This document shows positions 18,801 to 29,900 of a stretch of DNA of 64,000 nt, piece after piece; position 1 is the first letter of the stretch; every line of letters begins with the position of its first letter. This DNA is from Dermatemys mawii (Eukaryota; Chordata; Testudines; Dermatemydidae): NCBI GenBank assembly GCA_007922305.1, contig ML677348.1, forward strand, positions 14,718,616-14,782,615, read 5' to 3'. The notes under the pieces are model-generated. The model was not told where the DNA came from, did not search any database, and saw only the letters and a program-made list of their open reading frames with translations. A program made the translations under genes and the position numbers.

Positions 18801-19624
18801 GACACAGTATTGCTGTTTTTATATTACAGCTGGAGAACATTTTGTGTTATGAGAAACTCAAAGAAATATCCTGTTCTCTTTTCTAAGCATTGCAGGATTG
18901 GCAACTTGAATAATGTTTTGCCTGCTCCTGAAGCAGGAAATAGTAGGTAGACACAGAAGCAGGTTACAAGACTAAGGCCTATTCTGCACTAGAAAGGATT
19001 TATCAATATTGCTGTATTGGTAAGCAACCCCTTTTAGTGGAGGCATCTCTTATACTGGTCCAGTGAGCAAACCAAACTAGCCCCACAATTACTTTTAGGT
19101 CTGTATAACTGCATCCAGACCAGGATATTTGTCAGCATAGAAATCTTGTCAAGACACCCCCCATCCCCTAACAGTATACCAGTAAAAGCTGCTAGTGTAG
19201 TCCTGCCTGAAGGTTATGATCTGGACTGTCATTTTGGGGAAAAATCTCAGATTTTTACAACAGAAAATACACAGTCCCTCAGCAGCCATAATAATGGTAA
19301 GCACACAGGTCAATTAGTTTTATTTATAATTTCACTTCCACAAGATACTCCAAGAATTTATGTCACATTGTTACTTCCCTGGCCTCATGCTTCTCACTAT
19401 CATCACACAGTCATGTAATAGCCATACAAATCTACTATCTTCTATTAATCCATTAGTATAGACTTTGATTGCATTTATTCATGAGTGTGAGCTAATCACC
19501 CAGTTAAGTCATTTTCTGCAATTGATGTGAAAATCTGTAAATGTCATTGTTTCCACTACAGGTTCAATCAAGACTGGAACGTATAGCAGCTGTGAAGCCC
19601 CGTAATGAATTTTTGAGTCAGTAG
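12895..19624 (+). CDS. Unrecognised three-exon gene for a 75-residue helical protein
   Basis: Plus-strand exons: 12895-12961 (67 nt), 14703-14800 (98 nt) and 19562-19624 (stop TAG at 19622-19624). Junctions are G|gtaacg, tctag|AG, CCAG|gtagga and actacag|GT. Phases match (1 then 0), so the frame is open throughout: MAASAPRCPASDAAF.. to LEKLSKEAVSLAEYQKL, KKHDIALTQLNKSFDQ, then VQSRLERIAAVKPRNEFLSQ and stop. Both in-frame ATGs (residues 1 and 18) have a purine at -3 and G at +4. Using the second gives 58 residues. The body has leucine/isoleucine heptad-like spacing, suggesting a coiled coil or helical hairpin; no signal peptide or membrane span is seen. It is divergent from CCDC169 and convergent with SPART. 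An AATAAA at 20260-20265 could end it. I recognise no family; a missed middle exon or a noncoding RNA cannot be excluded. The introns hold several transposons. Confidence 0.6.
13379..13880 (+). repeat. Truncated copy of the repeat also present at 50993-51732
   Basis: Translated on the plus strand from about 13549, this gives GADEHAGCQKQTFEKGY, SGHLTSGDYGMFPEA and LQLQSPGAL. The minus strand of 51024-51353 gives RADKHAGCQKRSFERAY, SGHLTSWDYGMLPEA and LQLQSPGAL. The two are therefore diverged copies in opposite orientation. The outer inverted ends seen in the 51-kb copy are missing here. It sits in intron 1 of the small plus-strand gene. Confidence 0.75.
14173..14464 (+). mobile_element. hAT-type nonautonomous element, family B
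   Basis: Member of the family whose best copy is 56092-56402. It has the same body (CAGCAACCTTTCTGAAGT, ATGTTTAAGAAGCTTCATTT, AAAATCAGCTCGTGTGCC). It is flanked by a direct repeat that includes CTCTAGTA (14165-14172 and 14465-14472), an 8-bp hAT-style duplication. The right end lacks the last dozen or so bases of the family. It lies in intron 1 of the small plus-strand gene. Confidence 0.8.
15077..15411. mobile_element. hAT-like element with GGTTCTCAAACT ends
   Basis: The ends CGGTGGTTCTCAAACTTTG and CAGTTTGAGAACCGTTG are inverted copies. Flanks CACTAGAG (15069-15076) and CATTAGAA (15412-15419) are an 8-bp duplication with two mismatches. The interior repeats AAATGCYGCCAAA-type pieces. No transposase. 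Confidence 0.7.
15427..16929. mobile_element. Inverted-repeat MITE carrying a nested hAT-like element and a minisatellite
   Basis: Outer element: ends GGGCTTGTCTACACT (15427) and GTGTAGACAAGCCC (to 16929), flanked by TGA/TCA. It belongs with the element at 592-877. Inside it, 15585-16586 is a second element with ends CAGGGGTGGGCAAACTTTT and AGTTTTCCCACCCCTG. That inner element contains, at about 15990-16500, a GC-rich array of imperfect units of about 60-70 bp built on GGCTCCGGGGGAGGGG and CCCCCAGAGCKCTCC. The array makes long open frames on both strands, which are artefacts of base composition. I could not see a clean 8-bp duplication for the inner element. Confidence 0.75.
17778..18478. mobile_element. 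Terminal-inverted-repeat DNA element, family A, second copy
   Basis: Starts AGGGCCCTACCAGATTCATG and ends with an ACCAAAATGGACTGTAAATGG stretch followed by GTAGGGCTCTACC. This matches the element at 9892-10555, including inner ACCCTTACTTYTGC-type blocks. It lies in intron 2 of the small plus-strand gene. Confidence 0.75.
18640..18832 (+). mobile_element. CR1-clade LINE 3' tail fragment
   Basis: Short piece homologous to the 3' tail of the LINE at 1-1360, including GACAGGTTACTGGGCTAAATGG and the preceding GAAGTTGCAATTGGATG region. It is truncated at the 5' side, as usual for LINEs. Confidence 0.7.
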
Positions 19625-20259
19625 CAGAGAATGACCTGAGTTTTTCCATATGTACTGCACTCCTGTATACTACACAACGCTGTTGTAGAACACAAGTATA
19701 CAAGAAACATCAGGACAGTTCATGTCTGAGTAGAAAGTGGGCAAAAACTATCTACAAAGGCAGCATGTATATTGCATTCAGTGGGATAATTTTCAGAATT
19801 TAAATTTTTCATGGTGTTCATGCCCATGGAATCATGCCCTTACCAAGGCTGAAAGCTCACTTTAATAACTGTTGGTATTTAATACTAGATAGTGAAGTAG
19901 ACCAAAACAGACAAAAAAACCCTTAACATTTCCAATACCCTGATATTCCATAAGAGGGCAGTAATACCTAATGTAACAGTACATTACAAATCTTTCTAAA
20001 GACAGTGTAGTTACAGTAGATGGATTTACATACTGTGTAAAAGGTTAGTGAAAGCTTTTCTATAGAGCTATTTTCCTAGATAGTCTTACCCTGACAGTTA
20101 CAGAAAAACCAAAAGGTCTTTTGTAATACAGAATTAGTTCCTCTTTCCCCATCCCAAAATAGATTTCACAGAATTACTGAATTTTTTTTTATTGCCAACT
20201 TGTGAGTATTCTGATTATTTTTGAGTTGGTTCTCTTGTACAGAGAATACTTGTCACCCT

Positions 20260-20553
20260 AATAAACAGTGTGGTTTAAGTCTTTGGTTTGCATGTATATT
20301 TGTTCTGAAAAACCATTTAACCTTAAAGGAGGGAGGCTATCAGAGTCTCTCATTTCTTTTAATATGACTTTGGTAATTAGCTCAGCTGCTATTTAAATGT
20401 TAGCCATCCTAAAGGAATTTCTCTAGTCTTTGGAAACTAAAGAATGAAACTCCAAACTAATTTTAGTGCATATAATTAGATAAGAATTCTTGGTAAACTT
20501 ATTTCAACCATAATAATTAGAAGTAGCATTAATAAACTCTAAACCCTTTTATT
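20260..20553. terminator. Convergent poly(A) signals of the small gene and SPART
   Basis: A plus-strand AATAAA stands at 20260-20265, about 640 nt after the stop codon of the small plus-strand gene. A minus-strand AATAAA (TTTATT on the plus strand, 20548-20553) stands about 380 nt after the SPART stop. Another plus AATAAA is near 20530. The two transcription units therefore end head-on within a few hundred bases and may overlap if later signals are used. The positions are observed; use of the signals is inferred. Confidence 0.45.
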
Positions 20554-20932
20554 CTGAGTACCAACCCTTTTTCTTTACAGTGTTACAAAAATACAAGACA
20601 AATTCACATTTCCATTCATGTTAGTGTTCCATTTTATATTTTGAAAAAGTGATTTTGAATTCATAAATTATGGAGATTTTTTTCCCCTGAATGTACTACA
20701 TGCAATTCCAAATCCATATCCTTCCAGTGGTCAAGCTGATCGGTTGCAGAAATGCTGAATGTGGAGTACTTTCAACTAAGAGAAAATGACTAGTTTAATG
20801 CCTTCAGTTCTTAAGTATGTCAAGAATTAGTTTTAGTAAAGACAGTTAGAAAAATAATTATAGGTTAACATTACCCCATTACTTCAAAATGGTAAGTTAC
20901 ATCCATATTGTAAGGCTTTGGGATATTAACTT

Positions 20933-23900
20933 TTATCTTCCATCCTTTTTCTCCTTTTGTATTACTTTATATTCATCCAGCACAGCATAACTAGTCTCTT
21001 TTGCAGTTTTCTTTACTATAGCTTTGATACCAATGTTGTCAATGTTAAATGCTGTCACACCAACATTGATTGCAGAATTCATAGCGTTGTCTGTAGCATG
21101 TCCTGCATCATCCCCATACCTTAAGAAACATCATTTATAGATATGAAGATACATTTTAAAACTAATACAGGTGAGGTCATCTGTTCATTCAATAACCTTA
21201 TGCACAAACCCTTGCTCCCCACATGGTTGTAAATCTGTTTCAGTATGGGGTCTTCACAAGCATACAGCTACTATGGATTGTAGCAATTCACCGCTTTTGA
21301 AATCTTTGCTCCTGAAGCAAGAGTTCATGCACAGCACAAAGGAAATGAAAGAACCCAGATCAAGTTTCACCAGACTTAGTTTAAGTATTTAAACATTGAC
21401 ATTAAAAACTTAACAATTCATATCAATTATGGCTGCTAATCTGTCATGACTTATTAATTCCATAACTTTCTTTTCAAGTGTCAGAATACCAACCACTGTT
21501 CTGTTCTTTTCTCCAAGAGTTAGGTGTAAATGATAATGGGGGATGAAAAAAAAATCGCTGACTATCCCCCTACTGGTGTAAATAAAGAAAATGAGATGAA
21601 TTGGAGACAGAACAATGGGAAAAGAGAAAAGTTCTACTAGTGGGAAAGCCTCAGTAGTGCCAGGATCTTCTGATATCAGGACAAGGGGAGGTATTAGTCC
21701 AACATACTCAAAACATAGGTCTCAGTCCTGGGCTGTGTTCTAGCCTCTTTACACTGCTCCTATAGCCTAAGGGGGCAAATAAGCAACGAAATTTCCCCAT
21801 TCAGGAATTTCTCCAGCAATCTAGGGCCAGCATAACACATCCTTACATTGTACCAACACAGGGGAATGGCCAGAGCACTCAGCAAACCAGCTGTTCTAAG
21901 TTGCCACACAGCCCCTTGGGATGCATTGTAACCATGCATAAATAAAAGCAAGCCAGAAATAGTCTGGGTGATCCCAGAATCGCAGCAGTGCTAAGCCACC
22001 TTTGCTCCACCATCTGGGCTGAGCCTCCTGCAAGGTCCAGCTCAGTCAGGGCCATAATTTTTTTTTTTCTTGCATTAGGTAGTCCAGTGTCTGAAAGTTG
22101 TTTAGGTTTCTTTTTCTGGGTCCTTTACTACTAGAGGAGCAGCCCTGGCTACTGAGGGCTGGACCAAGCACTGGATCTAAATGAGAAACTCATGTTTTTA
22201 TTTAATATTCTCTGTTGATAGAGTAGCAGCCTTAATTATGATTATGGTCTAATTTGCAAATCACAGAATTAGTTGACAGCAAAAAGGAATAAATTTGCCA
22301 GTTTGATTAGTTATTTCCACCCCTGATACACTAAATAACTTCGCTGCAGCATCACTGCAACAGGTAGCTTCACTGATTATGGCACATCCAATACCAGTCA
22401 TAGGCAGCAAGTTCTATGGGCCTGTGGTGCCCGTGCTCCACCAATATTTAGGAAAGTGGGCCCGGGTCCACCAGTGTTTGGGCTTACCGTCCTTCAAGGG
22501 GATGTGGGATCCAGAGTGGCCTGGAGGATTGTGGGGAGCTGGCACCAGCAAACAACCTGGCTCCTGGTGTCACTCAGGGGTGGGGACAAAAGCCAGAAAA
22601 AGATGGGGTGGAGGTTTGAAGGAAGGGGTGGGTCACAGACTACTGCTGTCACCAGGCCAGCTGCTAACCCCCCAGGCTGCCCTGGACCCTGCATCCCCCT
22701 GAAGCATAGGGTCCCCCAAAGCACAGGGCAGTTGCCCCAGTCCATCCTATGGAGAGGATGACACTGTTCTGGGCACCACCAAAAGTTATACAAAACCTGC
22801 CACACAGGACCAAAACGTATAGTCAAGTTAGCTTTCTTCCTACGCCCTACATACAAGATTTGATAAGCTGATTCTTCACCCCAGTTCAAAATCTTATACA
22901 GTGCCTCAACTGAGAGGGTTTTTGCTTTTAAGTGTGTTGAGATGCACTCTGATACTAGAATGAGGGACACCAGTACAAGAACCTAAATAGAGGCCACTTA
23001 CTTCACTTGCACCCCAGCAGAGCTAGTAGTTCTGCAGCTACATTCAAAACCAGAGCACTTGTAGCTTGAGAGAACCCTGACAGTGTTCCTTTCATGTTGT
23101 CCACTTAAACTGAAAGCAGCTTAAAAAGATCTCATGTAGGATTTTAAAACATGTTTGGATAGAGCCAAATGCAAGAGATGGGGGAGAATCCTCAGTTATC
23201 AAATATTGTAAGTTTTAGTTAACTGCAAAATTTAGTTACTTATTGCATGTCACTCTTAGTAGCTGTTGATAGCTGATCTCCACGTTTCCTAATTTTAAAT
23301 CTAAAATAAAAACAAACATTAATACGATTTTAAATGGCAGCAGAGTATTAATACAGCTCCTCTAGCCACTTCCTATTAGAAATAAGTATGACAGTCCATT
23401 AGGAGCAAGATACCATTAGACAGCCAGGTAATAATGGTGCAGTTTTGATTAGTCAGACTCTTCTAAAAGGACATATGGAACACACACACGAAAGCCCTGA
23501 GGAGGCATGGTTACTCCCTCCTTTAAGCATGTTTCTCAGACATGCCCAATCTGTAGATCTGCAAATAGCAGTATCTGCTAATATTTCAACCAAAGCTCTT
23601 GCAGATATTTATAAAAACAAAAAATACTTCACCTTACAGGATGGGGAGTACAGAAGAGCTCGGAAAAAAATAAAATAAAATGAAATGTCATGGTATCTCG
23701 GGTCTAAGACTAATGATTTTCTTCCCATGCCACCTGCAGGCATTCTGTACAGCCTACCATAAGCCTTCATGCATTTCTTACAGCTGCCTATAGAAGACCC
23801 AATCACCAACCTGCTTGATGTCTCCACAAAATGCATTCCAGAAGTACATTCACAGCTTCCAGTCTGAAATGCACCACCACAGAACTTGGACTTTTCTCCA

Positions 23901-26900
23901 GTGACCTTTACTCTCTATTATTTGCCTACTCATTGTCATATCTGTTTTGTACTCTTCTGATCTGTTTGCATTTATATGTACCGCTTACCTGGCTGCATTT
24001 ATATGTACCACTTACACTGACTCTATTGCTACTTAAGTGCTTTTACTGAACCTCCCACTTCTGATCATGCTTATTGTTTTCCAGTTCACCTCTATCATCT
24101 TTCCAACATTCCTTTTCATATCTCCCTGTTTGTAATTTTTCTCCTCTCTTCAGATGATCTCTACCATCTTCTTTCTTCCCATCACCACAGTACCACATGC
24201 TCCTATCCCTTTTACCTCTTACTTGTCTCCGGTAAAGTCTATATTTATGTCCGCCCTAAATTTAAATGCTCTGCTCAGTTGCTCTACTGCTGAGGCCTAT
24301 GTCTTAAGTTTCCTTCCTTTTTGCAAAAAACTCCCCATTTGCACCCACTTGTAGTCGAAACTTCTTCCTTGTACACCAGATAATCTCATCTTCATCTGAA
24401 CTTTTGGTAAACCAAAGCAGGGAAGACTCAACTACAGTTAGAAATGATTCACAGTTAGAAGTATTTTAGCTAGACACAGGGTTGGTTGGTTGGTCGTTTA
24501 AATAAAAATGATGTTGAAATACAAACATCAAAATCTGAATGGGATTTCTAACTACATCTCTCAAAGTTGTATTAATTTAGATCATAAAGCTAAAAAATAA
24601 ATCCATTAGGGCAGCATTTTTCAAACTGTGGGTCACCACCCAGTACAGGGTCGTGGCACGTCAGGCACTGGGTTGCTCTGGTCAGCATCACCAACTGGGA
24701 CATTAGAAGTCCCATTGGCAGTGCTGCCCAGCTAAGGCAGGCTAGTGCCTACCACTTTTGACTCAGCACTGTGCCCCGGTAGCTGCCAGCAGAGGGTCCG
24801 GCTTCTAGGCAGGATGGCCATGGGACTCCATGTGCTGCCCTCACACCCTGAGCACTGGCTCTGCACTCATTGGCCAGGACCTGGCGAATGGGAATGGAGG
24901 AGGAAAGAGGGCAGTGTCTGTGAGTGAGCTGCACGAAGTCGCTTGTGCGCCTCCACCTAGGAGCCGGACCTGCTGTTGGCTGTTTCCTGGGTGCAGCACA
25001 GTCCGCGGTATCTGGACAAACGGGAAGCCTGCCTCTGCACCCCAGCTGCATGACTGACCAGGAGCTGCTGGAGGTAAGTCCACACCCTAACTCTGTGCCC
25101 CAATACCCTGCCCCAGCCCCCCAAACCTGAAACCCCTCTTGCACCTCAAACACCTCATCTCCAGCCCCACCCCTGAGCCTGCACCGCCAGCCCAGAGCCC
25201 TGACCCCATCCCATACCCCAACCGCCAGCCCCAAACCAGAACTCCATCCCACACCCTGAACCCCTCATTCCCAGCCCTGCTCTGCAGCCCTCACCCAACC
25301 CTCTGCCCCAGCCCTGAGCCCCTCCCACACCCTGCTCCATTGGGTCATGGACATCAACAATTTTCTAAAACTGGGTCCCCTGAAAAGTTTGAAAACCACT
25401 ACATTTGCTCAGTCAGATTTAGATAGAAGGCATGCCTGTCACTGTTCACTTACTGTATACCTAGTGCAAAGAGATTCTATCCTGTATAGTAAGACTTGCT
25501 ATAATTTTGTAAAATCTAGATATATGTTGGCCATTGTGCCTACGTAATCCTAGTTTATTGTAGGAGACAAACCAGTTACTAAAGCTGATAAAAATGTAAC
25601 TTACTTGTGCTGGACAGTGTGAACAGTCTCAGTTGAAACACTATTAGCAATGCATTTTGCTGCACTTTCCAAACCTTGCCATACTGTTGAAAACCCTGTA
25701 AATATAATCAAACGGTTTATTTTAAGCCAGCTCTTTCATTTTGCAATGCTTTATGTAGTTTACAGCACGTATTCAGAATTTTTGTGTTACCTTGAACTCC
25801 GCTTGCTGCTACAACCATGGCACCATTGAAAGTGGACTTTCCATCTTTGTCTTTCTTAAGCGACTCAGGAACCAATTTGCTCCCATGCTTCTTCACATGT
25901 GGGGCTAACTCTTTTCCAATACTGCTTGCTACTGAACACACCCCTTCAACTAACACACAAAAAAGTATTAAGATTGAGACTCAAAGTTAAATGGAGGGGG
26001 AAAAAAATGTTTCATTCACTGAGTGAAACGTTCTATTAAAGTCTAAATAGGTATTGCAATTTTATTTCATTCACGAGAAAGACAGGCTTCTAAATTCATG
26101 TCTAGGCACCTAAATAGAAGTGGCCTACTTTTCAGAGATGCTGAAAAGCCCCAGCTCCCATTGAAAGAGGAAGGATGATCTTGTGGTTCAAGATCTTGAA
26201 ATCAAAATCTAGAAATCAAAATCTAGGTTAGTTTCTTAGGGGTTGGCTACACTGGTATTTTATAGTGTTCTAACTTGCTAGCTCAGAGATGTCAAAAAAA
26301 TCAGCGCTCAGAGCTAATACTCTTGTGGTGATGGATTAGCAGGAGCACTGGGAGAGCTCTCCCAGCACTCACGCGTGACCACACTCACACTTCAAAAGTC
26401 CTGCCACGGGAGCATTCCTGCAGCAGCGCTTTGAAGTTTCAAGTGTAGCCAAGCCCTTACTTCGGTCATAGAGCAGGTCTACACTTACCACTCATGTTGA
26501 CATAACTTACATTGCTAACAGGTGTGAAAAAGCCACTCCTCCCAAGCAACGCAAATTACCCCGACCTAAGTACCAGTGAAGACAGTGCTATGTCAGCAGG
26601 AGGTGCTCGCCTATTGACATAGCTACTGCCTCTTGCAGAGGTGGTGTAGTTATACCGACAGGAGAGCCATCTCCTGTCAGCACAGAGCATCTTCACCAGA
26701 CACAGTGCAGCTGTCCGATGTAGCACTTCTAGTGTGGACTAGTCTATAAATTTAGTCTGGGGCTGTGACTCAATTTCCTATCTGTAAACTGAGGGTAATA
26801 TGTCCTTGCCTTTTCTCTGCCTTGTTTAAATAGACATAAGCCAGTCAGGAGGGCACATATTGGCTCTTACTTTAACTAGCTCCTCCAGGTGACTAATACC

Positions 26901-29900
26901 CAACTCACTGGATCCTAATTGTGTTTGGGGCCTATAGGCACTACCACAATAATGCAAATAAATTAATAAGAGAATGAAATCAATAGGCCCTGGAGCTGCT
27001 CAGCACCTCTGAAGACTAGGCCACTTCCACTGAAGTGTCTAAGTATGAATTTAGAAGCCTAATTTTAAGCCTCCAGGTTTGAAAAAGAACACCCTCTATA
27101 CTGGTGCCTCTGTGTTTTGATATTTGTAGAGGATGAACAGATGAGTTCAGCTGTAACCTTTAAAAACTGTCATTAACAACTAAATAAATAAAACCAGCTA
27201 CTTTTAGCACCGAAGATTGGAATCTCCATGTTACCTAACATTTAAAAATAAATTTAAGATTGCAGAAATGCATGAAATATATCAGAACAATATGCTTGAT
27301 CTTTGGATTTAGAGGGAAAAGTTTGTTCTAAAAGGCAAAATACACTATGATACTTTGGGCTAATTCTGATCTCACACTAATGATAACCAGGAGTAATTAA
27401 GTGATCTGTAAAGGACGTCAGTTCATTAACTCATCTAGTTACTGCACTTTAGAAACCCAAGCAGACAGGCTGTGTTTACAGTCTGCACATTCAATACAAC
27501 ATCTTTTTGCAAAATTCAGACGCAGAACATCTTACCCAAAAACCGGCTGACTTTTACAGCTCCTCCAGTAGCTTGTTTTGCTACATGAAGCCCCTTTGCT
27601 ACAGCTGGATTGACTTCCAAAGGTTTTTCTTCTGGTTGAATGTGTTCTCGCAATTTGGAAGCTCCTTTGTGGATTGCTTTGCCAGTATATTCTGCTCCCT
27701 TGACCAAACCCCAGCTCAACCAGGATGCTCCTTCAAAACAAAAATAACTAAACTTATGATGTGTAGTATTTACAGACTGGACTTCTGGCAGTATTTTCCT
27801 CCTCCCTCCTAGGAGCATACCTACATTACACACCTGTATTGCAAATGGCAGCTGTACTTCCTCAGTCAGATGTGTTAATAAAAATTAAATTTCCACAACT
27901 CTTCTTTCTGTTTTCCCCTAATCACCACATTATCTCCAACTTGTCTGATTTCAGTCACAACTAGCTAACCCTCATCTAAGCCTCAGTTTCATCATATAGA
28001 CTGTGTTCCAGCAGGGTCAAGTGTGATAGACAGAGAGCTGGGTATCATTAGCATTCTGGATGCAATGCAGTCCATATCTCTTCATTAACCCTCCCACCAG
28101 CTTCACACACACTCTGAACAGCAGGTGTGATCAGCAGGAGAGAACACTGGGAGCAGAGGAACTACTACTCTCTGCAGTCTCTTAGAAAAAGCAGTACCGA
28201 GTCATTCAAGGGCAGCTCAGTTTGCCCCTATTAGCCCACAAGCAAGCAGAGCACTAGGCCTGAATTTCTTATGTACCAGAAACAGAATTCCATAAACAGA
28301 CAAATTTATTCTTCTGTTATCGCATACCTGGAGTACAGAACCATTAGAGAATGCTTATCTTTACAGAAGACATCAGATGCCCGTTTTCTCCAATACAATC
28401 ATAAAGGACTAACACAGTTTCATTTCAGTGGCTTGAATCATTCAGGGATAGATCCACAAACAGATTTATGCACTTAAGTACAGCATTTAGATTCTCAGCA
28501 CCCCGACTCAGATGCTGTCTACCCCTGTAGGTGTCTATGTTTCTGCATGTGGTGCGTATGCATACAGCTGTCTAATTCATAGTGGGATCTCAAATTAGGT
28601 GTTCATCACCAATCTCACTTCAGAGACAATTTTAGGGCATGCCTACTCGATCAGGCCCTATGCAAAACAGAGATGGTGGTGCCCCTCTTATACTTTATAT
28701 CTGAGTAGGTAGAGTACTCACTCGGAATGTGGGAGACCCAGGTTCAAATCCCCACCAGACAGGAGCAGGGACTTTAACCCAGGTGCCCCTGCTCTCACAT
28801 ATGTGCCCTAACCACTTGGCTATGCAGTAGTCTCGAGTGTGGCGCCCTCATCTTCTGCTGCTGAAGCTGTTCCACTTTCTATAAAATAAATATTCATTGG
28901 GTCAGAGAGAGACCGAGTGATTAGCGCACTCGCCTGCGGAGTCAGAAGACTGGGGTTCAAGTCTCTGCTCCAGTTTACACAGAATGAGCATTGAACCTGG
29001 TGGGTGCTCTAACTACCTGGCTACTGGGTGTAAGGAGGGAGGGGGCAGCACCTTCTCCTCTGTTTTTTTGGGAGTACAGACTGACCTGGCTTAGGCACCT
29101 ATCTCCAAGAGAGAATTCAAGGCTGTGACTCCTGAGTGAAGGGAAGAGTCTCCCTCTGACCCAGACTTAAGTGCCTTACTCCCTTTGATGAGGTTGGCTG
29201 AGGTCATCTCTCTCTCCTCAATATTTCCTATTGGCTCATTTACGTGGCTCTTACGCTCCGTACAATTTAACTCTCCCCATGCATTGTACAGGAAATCTAG
29301 GTGCCTTACTTAAGGCTATGGTTTCAACTAGGTGGCTGGGTGCCTAAACTCAGACAGTATAATTGAAGCTTAAGTCATCTTTGTGGCTCTAGACCTCCCC
29401 TTACCCTCCAAAATGTTCATCGGCAATGCTGCCTTTAAAATCAAAATATTATATTTCAACACTACTGACAGGACAATTATATTAAACATAAATCCCTGAT
29501 TTTGGTAGTACCTGACAAGATTCCATGGGCTACTTTCTCACTCCACTCAGGTAACTCTCTTTCCCTCTCTTCTCCTTCAGGCTCTGGTTGGATGTGTACA
29601 GTCTGGGCCAGGTTAATCACATCACTTGAAGCTTCCAAAGGCTAAGGGATGAAATATACATTAATGAAAATAAAGTATTTAGCAAGCTACCAAGTTACCC
29701 TATTTAGGGACTTAGATGGTCCCCATTAACCACAGTAGCCAAGATCAAGATTTTTAAAGGTATGTAGGTGTTACTCCACTCAGTGTTATAAAGCCTAAGT
29801 GACTTAGGAGCCAAAAATCTCATTTTCAAAAGTGACTTTGGCTCCTACATCCTGTTGACCTTTTAATGAGACTTAGGCATTGCCACACTGAGCAGAGCAA

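Noticed and set aside
28690..29060. Possible tRNA genes
   Set aside because: B-box matches are clear but no complete cloverleaf or acceptor stem forms, and long non-tRNA tails mark SINE-like repeats.
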